Notes: generated by a model from the sequence alone, not told the origin. A DNA stretch of 64,000 nucleotides from Ruminococcus sp. Marseille-P6503 (GCF_900604945.1 NZ_UWPB01000001.1:806001-870000), one strand, 5' to 3'. Positions 17,601 to 25,901 are shown, counted from the first letter of the stretch. Numbers and translations are program-made.

Positions 17601-18376
17601 AGGTCCTTTCTTGTATTTACATAGTCGGCATAAGTGTCTGCAATGTAATCCGGCTCAATATCGACATCGTCGATAACGGTGGAAAATGTAGTATGGCGGC
17701 AGTGATCCGACCAATAGGTATCTATCATTCTGATCTCAGTGATAGTGGGATTGCGCTTTTCGGTATCTCTGAAATAGGCCTGACAGAATTTTATGTCGTC
17801 AAAATCCATTGCCAGACCAAGCTCCTCAAGCATGGCTTTAAGGTCGTCGTCGGTTGAATATATAAAACCTTCAACAGTGTCCACTTTTGTGGGTATATCA
17901 TATTTAACGTCGAGAGTTTCAAACGCGTCAAGCTTGGCTTCGCGTGATTCGACGGGATTTATCATGTAGCTTTTTATCCTTGCGAGCTCGTCCTCCGAAA
18001 GATTGCCCTTGACAATGTAAATCGACGCTGATCTTACCGCGGGTCGTTTGCCTCCGGTCAGAAGCGAAATACACTGAGCGCACGAATCGGCTCTTTGATC
18101 GAACTGTCCGGGAAGGTATTCAACGGCAAAAATAAATTCGTCTTCCGAAAGCTCGGGCAGACAGCCGTAGGTAACGTCAACTGCCGGCTCTGAAAAAACG
18201 ACCGGAGCGGCAAGTCTGAAATCCTCGGCGGAGAGACCCTCGGCGTCGTATCGGTTGATGACGCGCAGAGCTTCGAGCTTTTCCAGCCCCAGCGCAGACT
18301 TGATATCGCCTGTGATAGATTTTGCCTCAACGGCAAATTCAGGCTTTTTTTCAACATAAATTCTATAAACGGCCAT
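14639..18376 (-). CDS. purL: Phosphoribosylformylglycinamidine synthase (large single-chain type)
   Basis: FGAM synthase of purine biosynthesis, 1245 aa, single chain with fused glutaminase. It contains the FGAM-synthase linker (DTYWSDHCRHTTF), two AIRS-like ATP domains (FKNETHNHPTEIEPFGGAATC, then GGKDSMSGTFEEID) and the C-terminal class I amidotransferase with LGICNGFQ (nucleophile Cys near residue 1087) and ISHGEGRF. This long form is common in proteobacteria and many Clostridia; Bacilli use separate PurS/Q/L. It has its own consensus promoter and a short 5' leader with no room for a purine riboswitch. No other pur gene is adjacent. Confidence 0.97.
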   Translation of the reverse strand: MAVYRIYVEKKPEFAVEAKSITGDIKSALGLEKLEALRVINRYDAEGLSAEDFRLAAPVVFSEPAVDVTYGCLPELSEDEFIFAVEYLPGQFDQRADSCAQCISLLTGGKRPAVRSASIYIVKGNLSEDELARIKSYMINPVESREAKLDAFETLDVKYDIPTKVDTVEGFIYSTDDDLKAMLEELGLAMDFDDIKFCQAYFRDTEKRNPTITEIRMIDTYWSDHCRHTTFSTVIDDVDIEPDYIADTYADYVNTRKDLYAGRTDKPVTLMDLAVIGAKKLKKDGLLDDLDESEEINACSVKIKVDVDGIDEDWLLMFKNETHNHPTEIEPFGGAATCLGGAIRDPLSGRSYVYQAMRVTGAGNPLVPVEDTITGKLPQRKIVVGAANGYSSYGNQIGLATGHVTEIYHPGYVAKRMEIGAVVGAAPASNVRRERPQPGDVVILLGGRTGRDGCGGATGSSKSHTLHSLESCGAEVQKGNAPEERKLQRLFRNPEVTSMIKRCNDFGAGGVSVAIGELTDGLVINLDAVPKKYDGLDGTELAISESQERMAVVVAKEDAEKFMNEASKENLEATLVAEVTEEPRLRMNWNGAEIVNLSREFLNSNGAEKHTTVRIDTPVFAPDDKSEDTADRWEAMISNLNICSQKGLVERFDSTIGASTVLMPYGGKYQNTPTQAMAAKIPVLKGETTTASLMAWGFNPFLSSISPYHGAISAVVESISKVVAAGGTYEKCWLTFQEYFERTQNNPKRWGKPFSALLGAYKAQLELGCGSIGGKDSMSGTFEEIDVPPTLVSFAVSTAKTGNIVSPEFKNIGSTVIYIKPEYDENHIVNFDSLKKVFKTVEGLISEGKAAACWSVSYGGISEAVAKMALGNRIGFRFVCGCSAEELFRACYGSFVIELAQGVNTENAGLDEDSYRLLGITTDDYSIVTNKYTVDMNRLEKLWEEKLEPVFPAKIKEPDYTPKTYSYTAESRVAPAVKTAKPRVLIPVFPGTNCEYDTARAFEKAGAEADIFVVRNLSAEAISESVAAMEEKIKKSQIVMLPGGFSGGDEPDGSGKFIVSFLRNPRLTDAIHDLLKNRDGLMLGICNGFQALVKLGLVPYGEITEMRNDSPTLTFNTIHRHQSKMVNTRIASNKSPWLSSCNVGDIHSIAISHGEGRFVATNEEIARMAENGQIATQYVDFDGNPTLDIQCNPNTSIDAIEGITSPNGRVLGKMGHSERKGLGVCINVPGEKDQQIFENGVRYFK

Positions 18377-18405
18377 AAATACATCTCCTTACATCAGATG
18401 ATTTA

Positions 18406-18435
18406 ATTATACTACATTATTTCACATTTTGTCAA
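18406..18435 (-). promoter_or_regulatory. Sigma-A promoter of purL
   Basis: Minus strand TTGACA (18435-18430), 18-bp spacer, TATAAT (18411-18406). The leader to the ATG at 18376 is about 25 nt and contains AAGGAGA. Confidence 0.82.
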
Positions 18436-18462
18436 CTGAAAACAGCCAATATTCTGAGCCTT

Positions 18463-19779
18463 TCAATAATCCGGCTGAATAATGCGCCCAATGCAGAAAT
18501 TGTCCTCTGCCGCGATTATTTCCGCGTCGAAAAAACGGCGCTTCAAAGTTATTTCCTGTGACGTCCTCGGAATTTTTACAAGCACATACTCCGCAGTATG
18601 CCCCTGATGAAAATCGGGCGACGATTCTTTTTCAAAAAGCACTCTGCGTACCTTGCCGATCTGCGACGACAGATAGGCTTTCTTTGTTTCGGCGCATACC
18701 GCGCTCATTTCAGCCGCCCGCTTTCGCTTTGTATAGTTGTCGAGCTGTCCGCTGAGTCTGTCCGCGGCGGTACCAGATCGACGGGAATAGGGAAAGATAT
18801 GCGCGTCGGCAAACCCGATTTTACGCACAAAATCCAGTGATTCCTGAAAATCCTCGTCTGTTTCCTGAGGAAAGCCTACCATTATGTCGGTGGTTATCGC
18901 GCAGCCGGGAAAATGCTTTCTTAGCTTTTCGCAAAGCAGCGCGTATTCTTCCGCTTCATAATGACGGTTCATGAGCCGCAGCGTTTTGCTGCACCCGCTC
19001 TGCAATGAAAGATGAAACTGTCCGCACAGCTTTTCAAGCCGGCTCATGCTGGCAATATCTTCGTCCGAGATCATTTCCGGCTCCATCGATCCCAGACGCA
19101 CCCTGAAATCGCCCTTGACCGAGCATACCGCTTCGACCGCGTCGATAAGTCTTGTTCCGTCTTTGAAGTCGCGGCCGTAGCAGCAGAGATTTATTCCGGT
19201 AAGTATTATCTCCTTGTGCCCTGAGGCTGAAAGCCTTGCGGCTTCAGAAGCGATATCCTCCGCAGGCTTTGAGCGTATATGACCTCTGGCCTTTGGTATA
19301 ATGCAGTATGAGCAGTGCATATCGCAGCCGTCCTGAATCTTTATGTACGCTCTGGTCTTACCCTCCACGAAGGTGTTTGTCATTTCTTCAATACGGTCGT
19401 TACGGCTGTGTTCTTCAATATCCACGATTCTCCTGCCGTCGGAAAGATACCTCATTATCAGCTCGGGAAGAGCGGTCTTGTTTTTGGTGCCGGTAATTAT
19501 GTCGCACTGCGAAAGCGCCTGTACGTCCTGCGGAAAAGCCTGCGGCAGACATCCGGTAACCGCGAGTATGCAAGCGGGATTTTCTTTTTTTATTCGCCGT
19601 ATGAGCTGCCGGCATTTTGAGTCGGACTGCGCGGTAACGGTGCAGGTGTTGATAACGCATATCTGAGCGAGCGCGATTTCTCCTGTCTCACCGAAGCCCA
19701 GCTTATTCAGCCGCTCCCGTATATTTTCAGTTTCATACTGATTTACCTTGCACCCGAAGGTGTAATAAAAAACATTCAT
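18463..19779 (-). CDS. mtaB: tRNA t6A37 methylthiotransferase
   Basis: Radical SAM methylthiotransferase that converts t6A37 to ms2t6A37 in tRNAs reading ANN codons. It begins MNVFYYTFGCKVNQYE (N-terminal MTTase domain; cluster cysteines in FGCK, INTCTV and VTGCLPQ). The radical SAM loop CDMHCSYC is near residues 155-162, and a C-terminal TRAM-like region follows. The N-terminal FGCKVNQ pattern separates MtaB from MiaB. The start at 19779 has GAGGAAA upstream; the nine extra residues in the longer frame are not conserved. A promoter is present at 19888-19916 with a leader of about 105 nt. Confidence 0.95.
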   Translation of the reverse strand: MNVFYYTFGCKVNQYETENIRERLNKLGFGETGEIALAQICVINTCTVTAQSDSKCRQLIRRIKKENPACILAVTGCLPQAFPQDVQALSQCDIITGTKNKTALPELIMRYLSDGRRIVDIEEHSRNDRIEEMTNTFVEGKTRAYIKIQDGCDMHCSYCIIPKARGHIRSKPAEDIASEAARLSASGHKEIILTGINLCCYGRDFKDGTRLIDAVEAVCSVKGDFRVRLGSMEPEMISDEDIASMSRLEKLCGQFHLSLQSGCSKTLRLMNRHYEAEEYALLCEKLRKHFPGCAITTDIMVGFPQETDEDFQESLDFVRKIGFADAHIFPYSRRSGTAADRLSGQLDNYTKRKRAAEMSAVCAETKKAYLSSQIGKVRRVLFEKESSPDFHQGHTAEYVLVKIPRTSQEITLKRRFFDAEIIAAEDNFCIGRIIQPDY

Positions 19780-19887
19780 GTTAATTCGTTTCCTCGGTTT
19801 ACTCAAATATTACATATGTACAACTTTCAACTGTATGTATTGTGAAAAACGCCAAAAATGTTCAGCTGTACAAATCGGTTATTGACT

Positions 19888-19916
19888 ATTATACTATATT
19901 TGAATTTTTTTTGCAA
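19888..19916 (-). promoter_or_regulatory. Probable sigma-A promoter of mtaB
   Basis: Minus strand TTGCAA (19916-19911), 17-bp spacer, TATAAT (19893-19888). It is back-to-back with the plus-strand promoter at 19924, 8 bp away. Confidence 0.6.
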
Positions 19917-19923
19917 ATAATTA

Positions 19924-19951
19924 TTGACTTTTCGGAAAAAATGCTTATAAT
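19924..19951 (+). promoter_or_regulatory. Sigma-A promoter of the HPr-like gene
   Basis: TTGACT (19924-19929), 16-bp spacer, TATAAT (19946-19951), about 85 bp upstream of the HPr-like start. Confidence 0.7.
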
Positions 19952-20036
19952 TAATATTGTGGAGAGGAAAACTCTACAAGCTGATTTAACAAAAAACAGG
20001 TATGGTTTAAGCCAACCTTTAAGAGGAGGAGTTTTT

Positions 20037-20267
20037 ATGAAAAAGGCTAAAATTATGCTCGATTCCATCGCTGCGGTAAAGAAGTTTGTAAGCATTGTTT
20101 CTATGTATGATTTTGATGTGGATTTGGCTTCGGGAAGATACGCAGTTGACGCCAAGTCAATTATGGGTATTTTCAGTCTTGACCTTTCAAATCCTATTCA
20201 GCTGGTTGCGCATACGGACAATGCAGACAAGTTTATCGACGAGATCAAGGAATTTATTGTCGATTAA
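20037..20267 (+). CDS. HPr-like protein lacking the phosphorylatable histidine
   Basis: 76 aa with the size and pattern of the PTS phosphocarrier HPr, including the AKSIMGIFSL block around the regulatory serine (Ser41 here, Ser46 in canonical HPr). The usual active-site motif with His15 (H-A-R-P) is replaced by SIAAVKKF, so it cannot carry a phosphoryl group in the standard way. It may be regulatory, like Crh of Bacillus, which also lacks His15 but keeps the serine. The start has AGAGGAGGAG upstream. The longer frame back to 19842 crosses the promoter and is not used. No PTS gene is nearby. Confidence 0.85.
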   Translation: MKKAKIMLDSIAAVKKFVSIVSMYDFDVDLASGRYAVDAKSIMGIFSLDLSNPIQLVAHTDNADKFIDEIKEFIVD

Positions 20268-20301
20268 TTCTTACTTATGTGAATTATACTTTCGGGTACG
20301 G

Positions 20302-20340
20302 TATCAGCAGAGTGCTTTTGCGGCAGTCTGCTGTTATTTT
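20302..20340 (+). terminator. Probable terminator after the HPr-like gene
   Basis: CAGCAGA pairs with TCTGCTG and is followed by TTATTTTATT. Each arm can also pair with a third segment at 20352-20365, so the hairpin may have alternatives. Confidence 0.55.
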
Positions 20341-20483
20341 ATTATAAAAAACTGCTGATAACAGACCTGCGGCATGATATGGATTCAGGGCGCTTTTCTT
20401 TGCCGTCTGTATTTTCAAAGCCGGTATAATATTTCATGGACTTGCCGAATAAGAATTTAGTAAAAGCATTGGAGGCGTGTTTT

Positions 20484-21683
20484 ATGAATATTTACAGGAA
20501 AGCAGCTTTATTTTCGCTGTCAGCCGCTATACTGATTTCTTGTGCGTTTTCCGCTTTTGCCGACGGAACCGATACTCGTTATGACGAGGCATACCAGGCA
20601 TATTCGCCGGCGGATACGGGAATTCTTGACGGAATATCGGCGGAGTCGGCCGTTGTTATCGAAACCGGAAGCGGTACGGTGCTTGCGGAACTGAACGCCG
20701 GAAGCAAAAGAAGCGTTTCGCACCTCGCCAAGCTTATGACGGTTCTGATCGCGGCAGAGAAAATAGACGCGGGAGAGCTTTCGGCGGACGATACAGTAAC
20801 CGTTTCTGCCCATGCAAATTCAATGGGCGGCACTCAGATTTGGCTTAACGTCGGTGAAAAAATAACAGTTGACGAGCTTATTAAGTCAATAACTGTCGGA
20901 AACGCCAACGACGCCTGCGTTGCTCTGGCGGAAAAAATAGCGGGAAGCGAAGAGGAGTTCGTTTCTTTAATGAATGAAAAAGCGTCGCTGCTGGGCATGA
21001 GCGATACAGAATACGCCGACTGTACCGGCATGAGCGAAAAAACGGTATCCACCGCGGGAGATACTGCGGTTTTGTCCTGCGAGCTTCTGAAATATGAGTT
21101 TTTGAATCCTTATTTTACCACATGGATAGAAAACGTTAGAAACGGTCAGACTGAGCTTGTAAGCACCAACAGAATGATAAGAACCTATAAAGGCGTCACG
21201 GGATTAAAGTCCTGCGCGTCGGCGGAAAGCGGAGAATGTCTGGCGGTATCTGCCAAAAGAGGAGATATGTCGGTATGCGCGGTTATGCTCGGAAGCTCGT
21301 CCGACGAAGACAAGTTTGCGGACGGAAAGAAAGCCTTAGACGGAGCGTTCGGCGCTTTTGAGATATATACTCCCGAAATTCCGGAGGAAGTTTTTGAACC
21401 GGTGAAGATAATCGGCGGCGAAAAAATGGATACTGACGTTACCGTGATCAACGCCGAGCCTGTTATCATTCCTAAGGGAGCATATCCGTCCATTGAATGT
21501 CAGTTCACAAAAGCTGACAGCGCGGACGCTCCCGTGTACAAGGATCAGGAGCTTGGAAAGATCACATTTATTCTTGACGACGAGAAAATTATAGAGGGCA
21601 GCGTTGTATCAAAAGAAGATATAAAAAAGATTGGATTTGCTTTTGCTCTAAAGAAGGTTTTGTTAAATTTGCTGTATATATAA
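20484..21683 (+). CDS. DacF/PBP5-like protein with degenerate active site
   Basis: About 399 aa with an N-terminal signal peptide (hydrophobic stretch, likely cut after AFA). It has the overall pattern of D-alanyl-D-alanine carboxypeptidases: AVVIETGSGTVLAELN, KLMTVLIAAEK, ANDACVALAEKIAG, and the C-terminal domain. The three catalytic motifs are altered. SxxK reads HLAK (His80 where Ser is expected, although a Ser lies one residue before), SxN reads NAN (140-142) and KTG reads KSC (242-244). It may therefore be a non-catalytic wall-binding protein. ATG at 20484 with TTGGAGG upstream; the longer frame has no signal. A TATAAT is present at 20425, with a poor -35. Confidence 0.85.
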   Translation: MNIYRKAALFSLSAAILISCAFSAFADGTDTRYDEAYQAYSPADTGILDGISAESAVVIETGSGTVLAELNAGSKRSVSHLAKLMTVLIAAEKIDAGELSADDTVTVSAHANSMGGTQIWLNVGEKITVDELIKSITVGNANDACVALAEKIAGSEEEFVSLMNEKASLLGMSDTEYADCTGMSEKTVSTAGDTAVLSCELLKYEFLNPYFTTWIENVRNGQTELVSTNRMIRTYKGVTGLKSCASAESGECLAVSAKRGDMSVCAVMLGSSSDEDKFADGKKALDGAFGAFEIYTPEIPEEVFEPVKIIGGEKMDTDVTVINAEPVIIPKGAYPSIECQFTKADSADAPVYKDQELGKITFILDDEKIIEGSVVSKEDIKKIGFAFALKKVLLNLLYI

Positions 21684-21734
21684 AGCGAAAGATTGTTACA
21701 ATTGCACAAAAAAGCAGCGCTGACCTTAAACCTC

Positions 21735-21763
21735 TTGAAATATTCACAAAAATATTGTATAAT
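21735..21763 (+). promoter_or_regulatory. Sigma-A promoter of pgi
   Basis: TTGAAA (21735-21740), 17-bp spacer, TATAAT (21758-21763), 36 bp before the GTG start. Confidence 0.75.
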
Positions 21764-21799
21764 TTATGATAGCTAAGTATGGAAAGGAATTGAATAGTA

Positions 21800-23131
21800 G
21801 TGGCTGTTAAACTGAATGCAAAATATCTTGCTCCTTTTATCGGAGAACATGAATTGGAGGCTATTGCCCCGCTGGTAAGCGCAGCTCACAAAAATCTGAT
21901 CGGAAAATCCGGTCTTGGCAGCGATTTTCTGGGCTGGGTCGAGCTTCCCGAAAATTATGACAAGGAAGAGTTCGGTCGTATAAAGGCTGCGGCAAAGCGG
22001 ATTCAGGACAAGTGCGACGTTCTTGTCGTTATCGGAATCGGCGGCTCATACCTCGGAGCCAGAGCGGCTATCGAGCTTCTGAAATCGCCTTTTTACAATA
22101 ATCTCAAGAAAGACACTCCTGACATATATTTCGTAGGGAATAACATCAGTCCCGATTACCTTAACGAGGTTCTTTCTATCTGCGAGGGCAGGGACATATG
22201 CGTTAATGTGATTTCAAAATCAGGAACGACTACCGAGCCTGCACTGGCATTCAGGATCTTCAAGAAGCTTGTAGAGGATAAGTACGGCAAGGAAGAAGCG
22301 AAAACAAGAATATTCGCTACAACGGATAAGGCGAAGGGAACGCTTAAGGAGCTTTCAGATACGGAAGGCTATGAAACCTTTGTTATTCCTGACGATGTCG
22401 GCGGACGTTTTTCCGTTCTTACCGCTGTAGGGCTTCTGCCTATAGCCGTAGCGGGCTGCGATATTGATAAGATCATGGCTGGCGCCCGCGCCGCTATGGA
22501 TAAATACTCGCAGGACGACGGAAATGACTGCTATACCTATGCCGCTCTGAGAAACATTCTGTACAATAAGGGCAAAAGCGTTGAAATGCTCATTACATAC
22601 GACCCGAGCTTTACTATGATGAACGAGTGGTGGAAGCAGCTTTTCGGCGAGAGCGAAGGAAAAGACAACAAGGGAATATACCCTTCGTCGGCTACCTTTT
22701 CGACCGATCTGCATTCGCTGGGTCAGTTTATTCAGGACGGTTCGAGAGTAATGTTTGAAACTGTGGTCGATATAAAAGCTCCGAAGCAGGATTTGTTCCT
22801 TGAGGACGATAAGGATAACCTTGACGGTCTTAACTTCCTTACTAACCAGAATATGTCGGTAGTAAACAAAAAGGCGTTTCAGGGTACGATCCTTGCTCAT
22901 ACCGAAGGCGGCGTTCCCAATATCGTGCTTGAGGTAGACGCTCTGGACGAGGAGAATTTCGGAGAGCTGGTTTATTTCTTTGAAAAGGCGTGTGCGATTT
23001 CCGGCTATATGCTCGGTGTTAATCCGTTCAATCAGCCGGGCGTTGAAAGCTATAAGAAGAATATGTTCGCGCTTTTGGGAAAGCCCGGATACGAATCGCA
23101 GAAGGCTGAGCTTGAGGCAAAGCTGTTTTAA
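21800..23131 (+). CDS. pgi: Glucose-6-phosphate isomerase
   Basis: Interconverts glucose-6-phosphate and fructose-6-phosphate. 443 aa, the compact Gram-positive form. [13 protein letters not shown], the signature [14 protein letters not shown], the [14 protein letters not shown] block and the C-terminal [13 protein letters not shown] motif are all visible. It begins with GTG and has GGAAAGG about 10 nt upstream. It has its own promoter; a weak hairpin (23140-23155, no U-run) follows. Confidence 0.97.
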   Translation: MAVKLNAKYLAPFIGEHELEAIAPLVSAAHKNLIGKSGLGSDFLGWVELPENYDKEEFGRIKAAAKRIQDKCDVLVVIGIGGSYLGARAAIELLKSPFYNNLKKDTPDIYFVGNNISPDYLNEVLSICEGRDICVNVISKSGTTTEPALAFRIFKKLVEDKYGKEEAKTRIFATTDKAKGTLKELSDTEGYETFVIPDDVGGRFSVLTAVGLLPIAVAGCDIDKIMAGARAAMDKYSQDDGNDCYTYAALRNILYNKGKSVEMLITYDPSFTMMNEWWKQLFGESEGKDNKGIYPSSATFSTDLHSLGQFIQDGSRVMFETVVDIKAPKQDLFLEDDKDNLDGLNFLTNQNMSVVNKKAFQGTILAHTEGGVPNIVLEVDALDEENFGELVYFFEKACAISGYMLGVNPFNQPGVESYKKNMFALLGKPGYESQKAELEAKLF

Positions 23132-23193
23132 GGGAATACGAGCGTTTTCACGCTCTAAAATAAAAGTCCGTCAGGACAGAATGGAGATATGTT

Positions 23194-23598
23194 ATGATTA
23201 ATCTGATACCTGGAAAAAAAGGAACAGGCAAAACTAAGATATTGGTAGACGCTATAAAGGAGTCTGCCGAAAAGGCTACGGGCGATGTTGTCTGCATTGA
23301 AAGAGGAATGAAGCTTACCTATGATATTCCTCATAAAGTAAGACTTGTAGACGCCGAGGAATACGGAATCAACAGCTTTGACGCTTTCTATGGCTTTGTT
23401 GCCGGTATGCTTGCCGGAAATTACGATATTCAGGAAGTTTTTGTTGACGGTATACTTAAGATCGGCGGCAGGGATTACGACGCGTTCGGAGCTATGGTAG
23501 AAAAGATCGCAATGCTTGCCAAGGATGTAAAGATCGTGTTTACCGTTTCAGCCGACGTTGAAGAGCTTCCTTCCAAGGTAAGGGCTTTTATCAAATAA
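23194..23598 (+). CDS. Small P-loop protein, function unknown
   Basis: 134 aa, soluble. It begins with a Walker A motif, GKKGTGKTK at residues 7-15, and has a hydrophobic strand ending in Asp (EVFVDGI) that could serve as Walker B. Similar clostridial proteins are often mislabelled PilT-like, but there are no secretion ATPase features. It lies 62 bp after pgi with GGAGAT upstream and no obvious separate promoter, so it may be co-transcribed with pgi. Confidence 0.75.
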   Translation: MINLIPGKKGTGKTKILVDAIKESAEKATGDVVCIERGMKLTYDIPHKVRLVDAEEYGINSFDAFYGFVAGMLAGNYDIQEVFVDGILKIGGRDYDAFGAMVEKIAMLAKDVKIVFTVSADVEELPSKVRAFIK

Positions 23599-23622
23599 TT
23601 TTTCCGCGGCTGAAAAAAAGTA

Positions 23623-23651
23623 TTGACAAATTCCGCAAGTGGAGTTATAAT
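23623..23651 (+). promoter_or_regulatory. Sigma-A promoter of yceD-rpmF
   Basis: TTGACA (23623-23628), 17-bp spacer, TATAAT (23646-23651), giving a leader of about 20 nt to the YceD-family start. Confidence 0.85.
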
Positions 23652-23678
23652 GGAATTTGTGATGTTTGAGGTGTTATT

Positions 23679-24125
23679 ATGATTTTGCAGTTGAAGCAGC
23701 TTTTTGATATCGTCGGAGAAGTTAAGGATTTTTCTTTTGAGATTTCTCCTGAGGAGATCAATGAGGCTCAGTTCAGCGCTGATTTTGTAACGCCCCTGTC
23801 TGTCAGCGGTCGGGCTGAGAACCGCGCCGGAGTAGTTGCCGTCAGGCTTTCGTGCGTTTTTACTCTCAGTCATGTGTGCGACAGATGCTTGAAGGAGTTT
23901 GAACGGGAATACTCATTTGAATTTTCTCATATTCTTGTGCAAAGTTCAAATACGCGGAACGATGAATATGTCGTCTGCTCCGGCAACACTCTGGATATAA
24001 ATGAATTAGCTATTTCAGATTTGCTGTTACAGCTGCCTACAAAGATTCTTTGCAGGGAAGACTGCAAGGGTTTGTGTTACGTTTGCGGACATGATTTGAA
24101 CGAGGGTGAATGTAACTGCTCTTGA
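23679..24125 (+). CDS. yceD: YceD/DUF177 family protein
   Basis: 148 aa. The family is tied to 23S rRNA accumulation and nearly always lies upstream of rpmF, as here. Visible marks are the LSCVFTLSHVCDRCLKEFEREYSFEF block with CxxC, and a C-terminal Cys-rich tail (CREDCKGLCYVCG...CNC) expected to bind zinc. ATG with GAGGTG upstream. Confidence 0.92.
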   Translation: MILQLKQLFDIVGEVKDFSFEISPEEINEAQFSADFVTPLSVSGRAENRAGVVAVRLSCVFTLSHVCDRCLKEFEREYSFEFSHILVQSSNTRNDEYVVCSGNTLDINELAISDLLLQLPTKILCREDCKGLCYVCGHDLNEGECNCS

Positions 24126-24166
24126 TATAGCAGCATTATCTATTTTCCATAAGAGGAGGTGCCAAG

Positions 24167-24349
24167 ATGGCAGTACCAAAGAGAAAGGTTTCCAAAGCAA
24201 GACGTGACAAAAGACGTTCGGCTGTATGGAAATTAAACGCACCTGCACTCAGCAGATGTTCAAACTGCGGAGAGCTGACAGCACCGCATAAGGTTTGCAA
24301 GAACTGCGGATACTATAAGGGTGTGGAGGTAATCAAGAAGGAGGCTTGA
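24167..24349 (+). CDS. rpmF: 50S ribosomal protein L32
   Basis: 60 aa. Begins MAVPKRKVSKARRDKRRS, the canonical L32 start, and carries the zinc ribbon CSNCG...CKNCGYYKG. Strong site AAGAGGAGG. Downstream of yceD in one transcription unit. Confidence 0.98.
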   Translation: MAVPKRKVSKARRDKRRSAVWKLNAPALSRCSNCGELTAPHKVCKNCGYYKGVEVIKKEA

Positions 24350-24417
24350 TTCTTCTTTGATTGCCGGTTGCTTGATTGCGGCTTTACCTCTGCTATTTTT
24401 ATAGCGGAGCTTTGAGG

Positions 24418-24450
24418 GCAGAGGAGGATTCGCTTCCTTCTCTGCTTTTT
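24418..24450 (+). terminator. Intrinsic terminator after rpmF
   Basis: GCAGAGGAGG pairs with CCTTCTCTGC (one G-U) around an 8-nt loop and is followed by TTTTTACG. A second, weaker hairpin (CTCTGCTAT with ATAGCGGAG) lies at about 24388-24409. Confidence 0.75.
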
Positions 24451-24547
24451 ACGTATATGAAAGTATCAGGCAGTGCCGCCGTATGACATTTTGCGTTCTT
24501 ATTCGCGGTCGCTAAGCGGTTTTGCCGTTATGAAAGGCAGAAAAAGT

Positions 24548-25852
24548 ATGTCGGCTGAAATCACAGATATTGTAAAACACAGTCCTGCATTCCGCGCCGG
24601 AGTAAAAAAAGGGGATATTCTGATAAGCGTAAACGGACATGAGATCAGTGATGTTCTTGATTATATGTTTTATTCCGCCGAGGACAGGACCGAGCTTTTG
24701 CTGAAGCGCGGTGAAAAAACGCTGAAAAAGGTCGTTGTCAAATCCGAATACGACGATCTCGGTCTTGAATTTGCTTCGTTTCTTATGGACGATAAGCGTA
24801 CCTGCTGCAATAAGTGCATTTTCTGCTTTATCGACCAGATGCCTCCCGGAATGAGAGAAACGCTGTATTTTAAGGACGATGACGCAAGGCTTTCGTTTCT
24901 TCACGGGAATTACGTTACGCTGACTAACCTTAACGATAAGGATATTCAGAGGATAATCGATATGCGTCTGAATATAAACGTTTCGGTCCATACCACAAAT
25001 CCTGAGCTCAGGTGCAGGATGATGAACAATCGCTTTGCGGGCGAAAAGCTCAAATATCTGAAAATGATAGCGGACAGCGGCCTGATGATGAACTGCCAGA
25101 TAGTTTGCTGTCCGGGAATCAATGACGGGGCGGAGCTTGAGCGCACCCTTGACGATTTGTCAGAGCTGATGCCCAATATACAGTCGGTGGCAGTTGTTCC
25201 TGTAGGACTTACAAAGTACCGCGAGGGTCTTTTTCCTTTGACCTGTTTTGATAAAAGCGGTGCGGAAAACGTAATCTGCATTATTGAAAATAAGCAGCGG
25301 GAATGTCTTGAAAAATACGGAACCAGAATGGCTTTTCCCGCCGACGAATTTTATTTGCTGGCTGAAAGAGAGCTTCCTCCGACTGAGTTTTATGAAGACT
25401 ATCCTCAGTACGAAAACGGCGTGGGACTAATGCGCTCTCTGTATGACGAGGTGGTTCAGGCGATGGAGGGCTGCAATGAGAATATTTCCAAGCGGAAGGT
25501 TACCGTGGCTACCGGAAAGGCCGCCGAGGACTTTCATCGAATGCTTGCTGAGATGATAATGGACAGATTTCCGCAGGTGGAAATACGGGTAGAGGGAATT
25601 ATAAATCGCTTTTTCGGGGAAACTATCACCGTTGCCGGACTTGTTACCGCCGGCGATCTTATAGATCAGCTTAAGGGTACGGAGCTTGGCGACGAGCTGA
25701 TAATACCCAAAGTTATGCTTAAGGCTGATGAACCTGTTTTTCTTGACGACCTGACGGTGTCGGACGCCGAGAAAGCGCTTGATATAAAAATTTCCTCCAG
25801 CGCCAACGACGGCTTTGAATATCTGGATAAGATACTCGGTATTTCATATTGA
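24548..25852 (+). CDS. DUF512 family radical SAM/PDZ protein
   Basis: About 434 aa. Residues 1-60 form a PDZ-like domain (GVKKGDILISVNGHEISD). Next comes a radical-SAM-like cluster site (Cys86, Cys90, Cys93 in TCCNKCIFCF) followed by IDQMPPGMRETLYFKDDDAR. The C-terminal DUF512 domain includes the VATGKAAEDFHRML block. The function is not established. In Clostridia it is regularly found just upstream of der, plsY and gpsA, as here. Start taken as the ATG at 24548 (GAAAGG upstream); an ATG at 24530 is possible. Confidence 0.88.
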   Translation: MSAEITDIVKHSPAFRAGVKKGDILISVNGHEISDVLDYMFYSAEDRTELLLKRGEKTLKKVVVKSEYDDLGLEFASFLMDDKRTCCNKCIFCFIDQMPPGMRETLYFKDDDARLSFLHGNYVTLTNLNDKDIQRIIDMRLNINVSVHTTNPELRCRMMNNRFAGEKLKYLKMIADSGLMMNCQIVCCPGINDGAELERTLDDLSELMPNIQSVAVVPVGLTKYREGLFPLTCFDKSGAENVICIIENKQRECLEKYGTRMAFPADEFYLLAERELPPTEFYEDYPQYENGVGLMRSLYDEVVQAMEGCNENISKRKVTVATGKAAEDFHRMLAEMIMDRFPQVEIRVEGIINRFFGETITVAGLVTAGDLIDQLKGTELGDELIIPKVMLKADEPVFLDDLTVSDAEKALDIKISSSANDGFEYLDKILGISY

Positions 25853-25901
25853 ATAAAAACTAAAGACCGCAGGTCTTTTGGGTAAGTTGGGAGATGATAG
25901 A

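Noticed and set aside
23140-23155. Hairpin GAGCGT/ACGCTC after pgi as a terminator
   Set aside because: The stem is short and followed by an A-rich run, not a U-run, so termination is doubtful.
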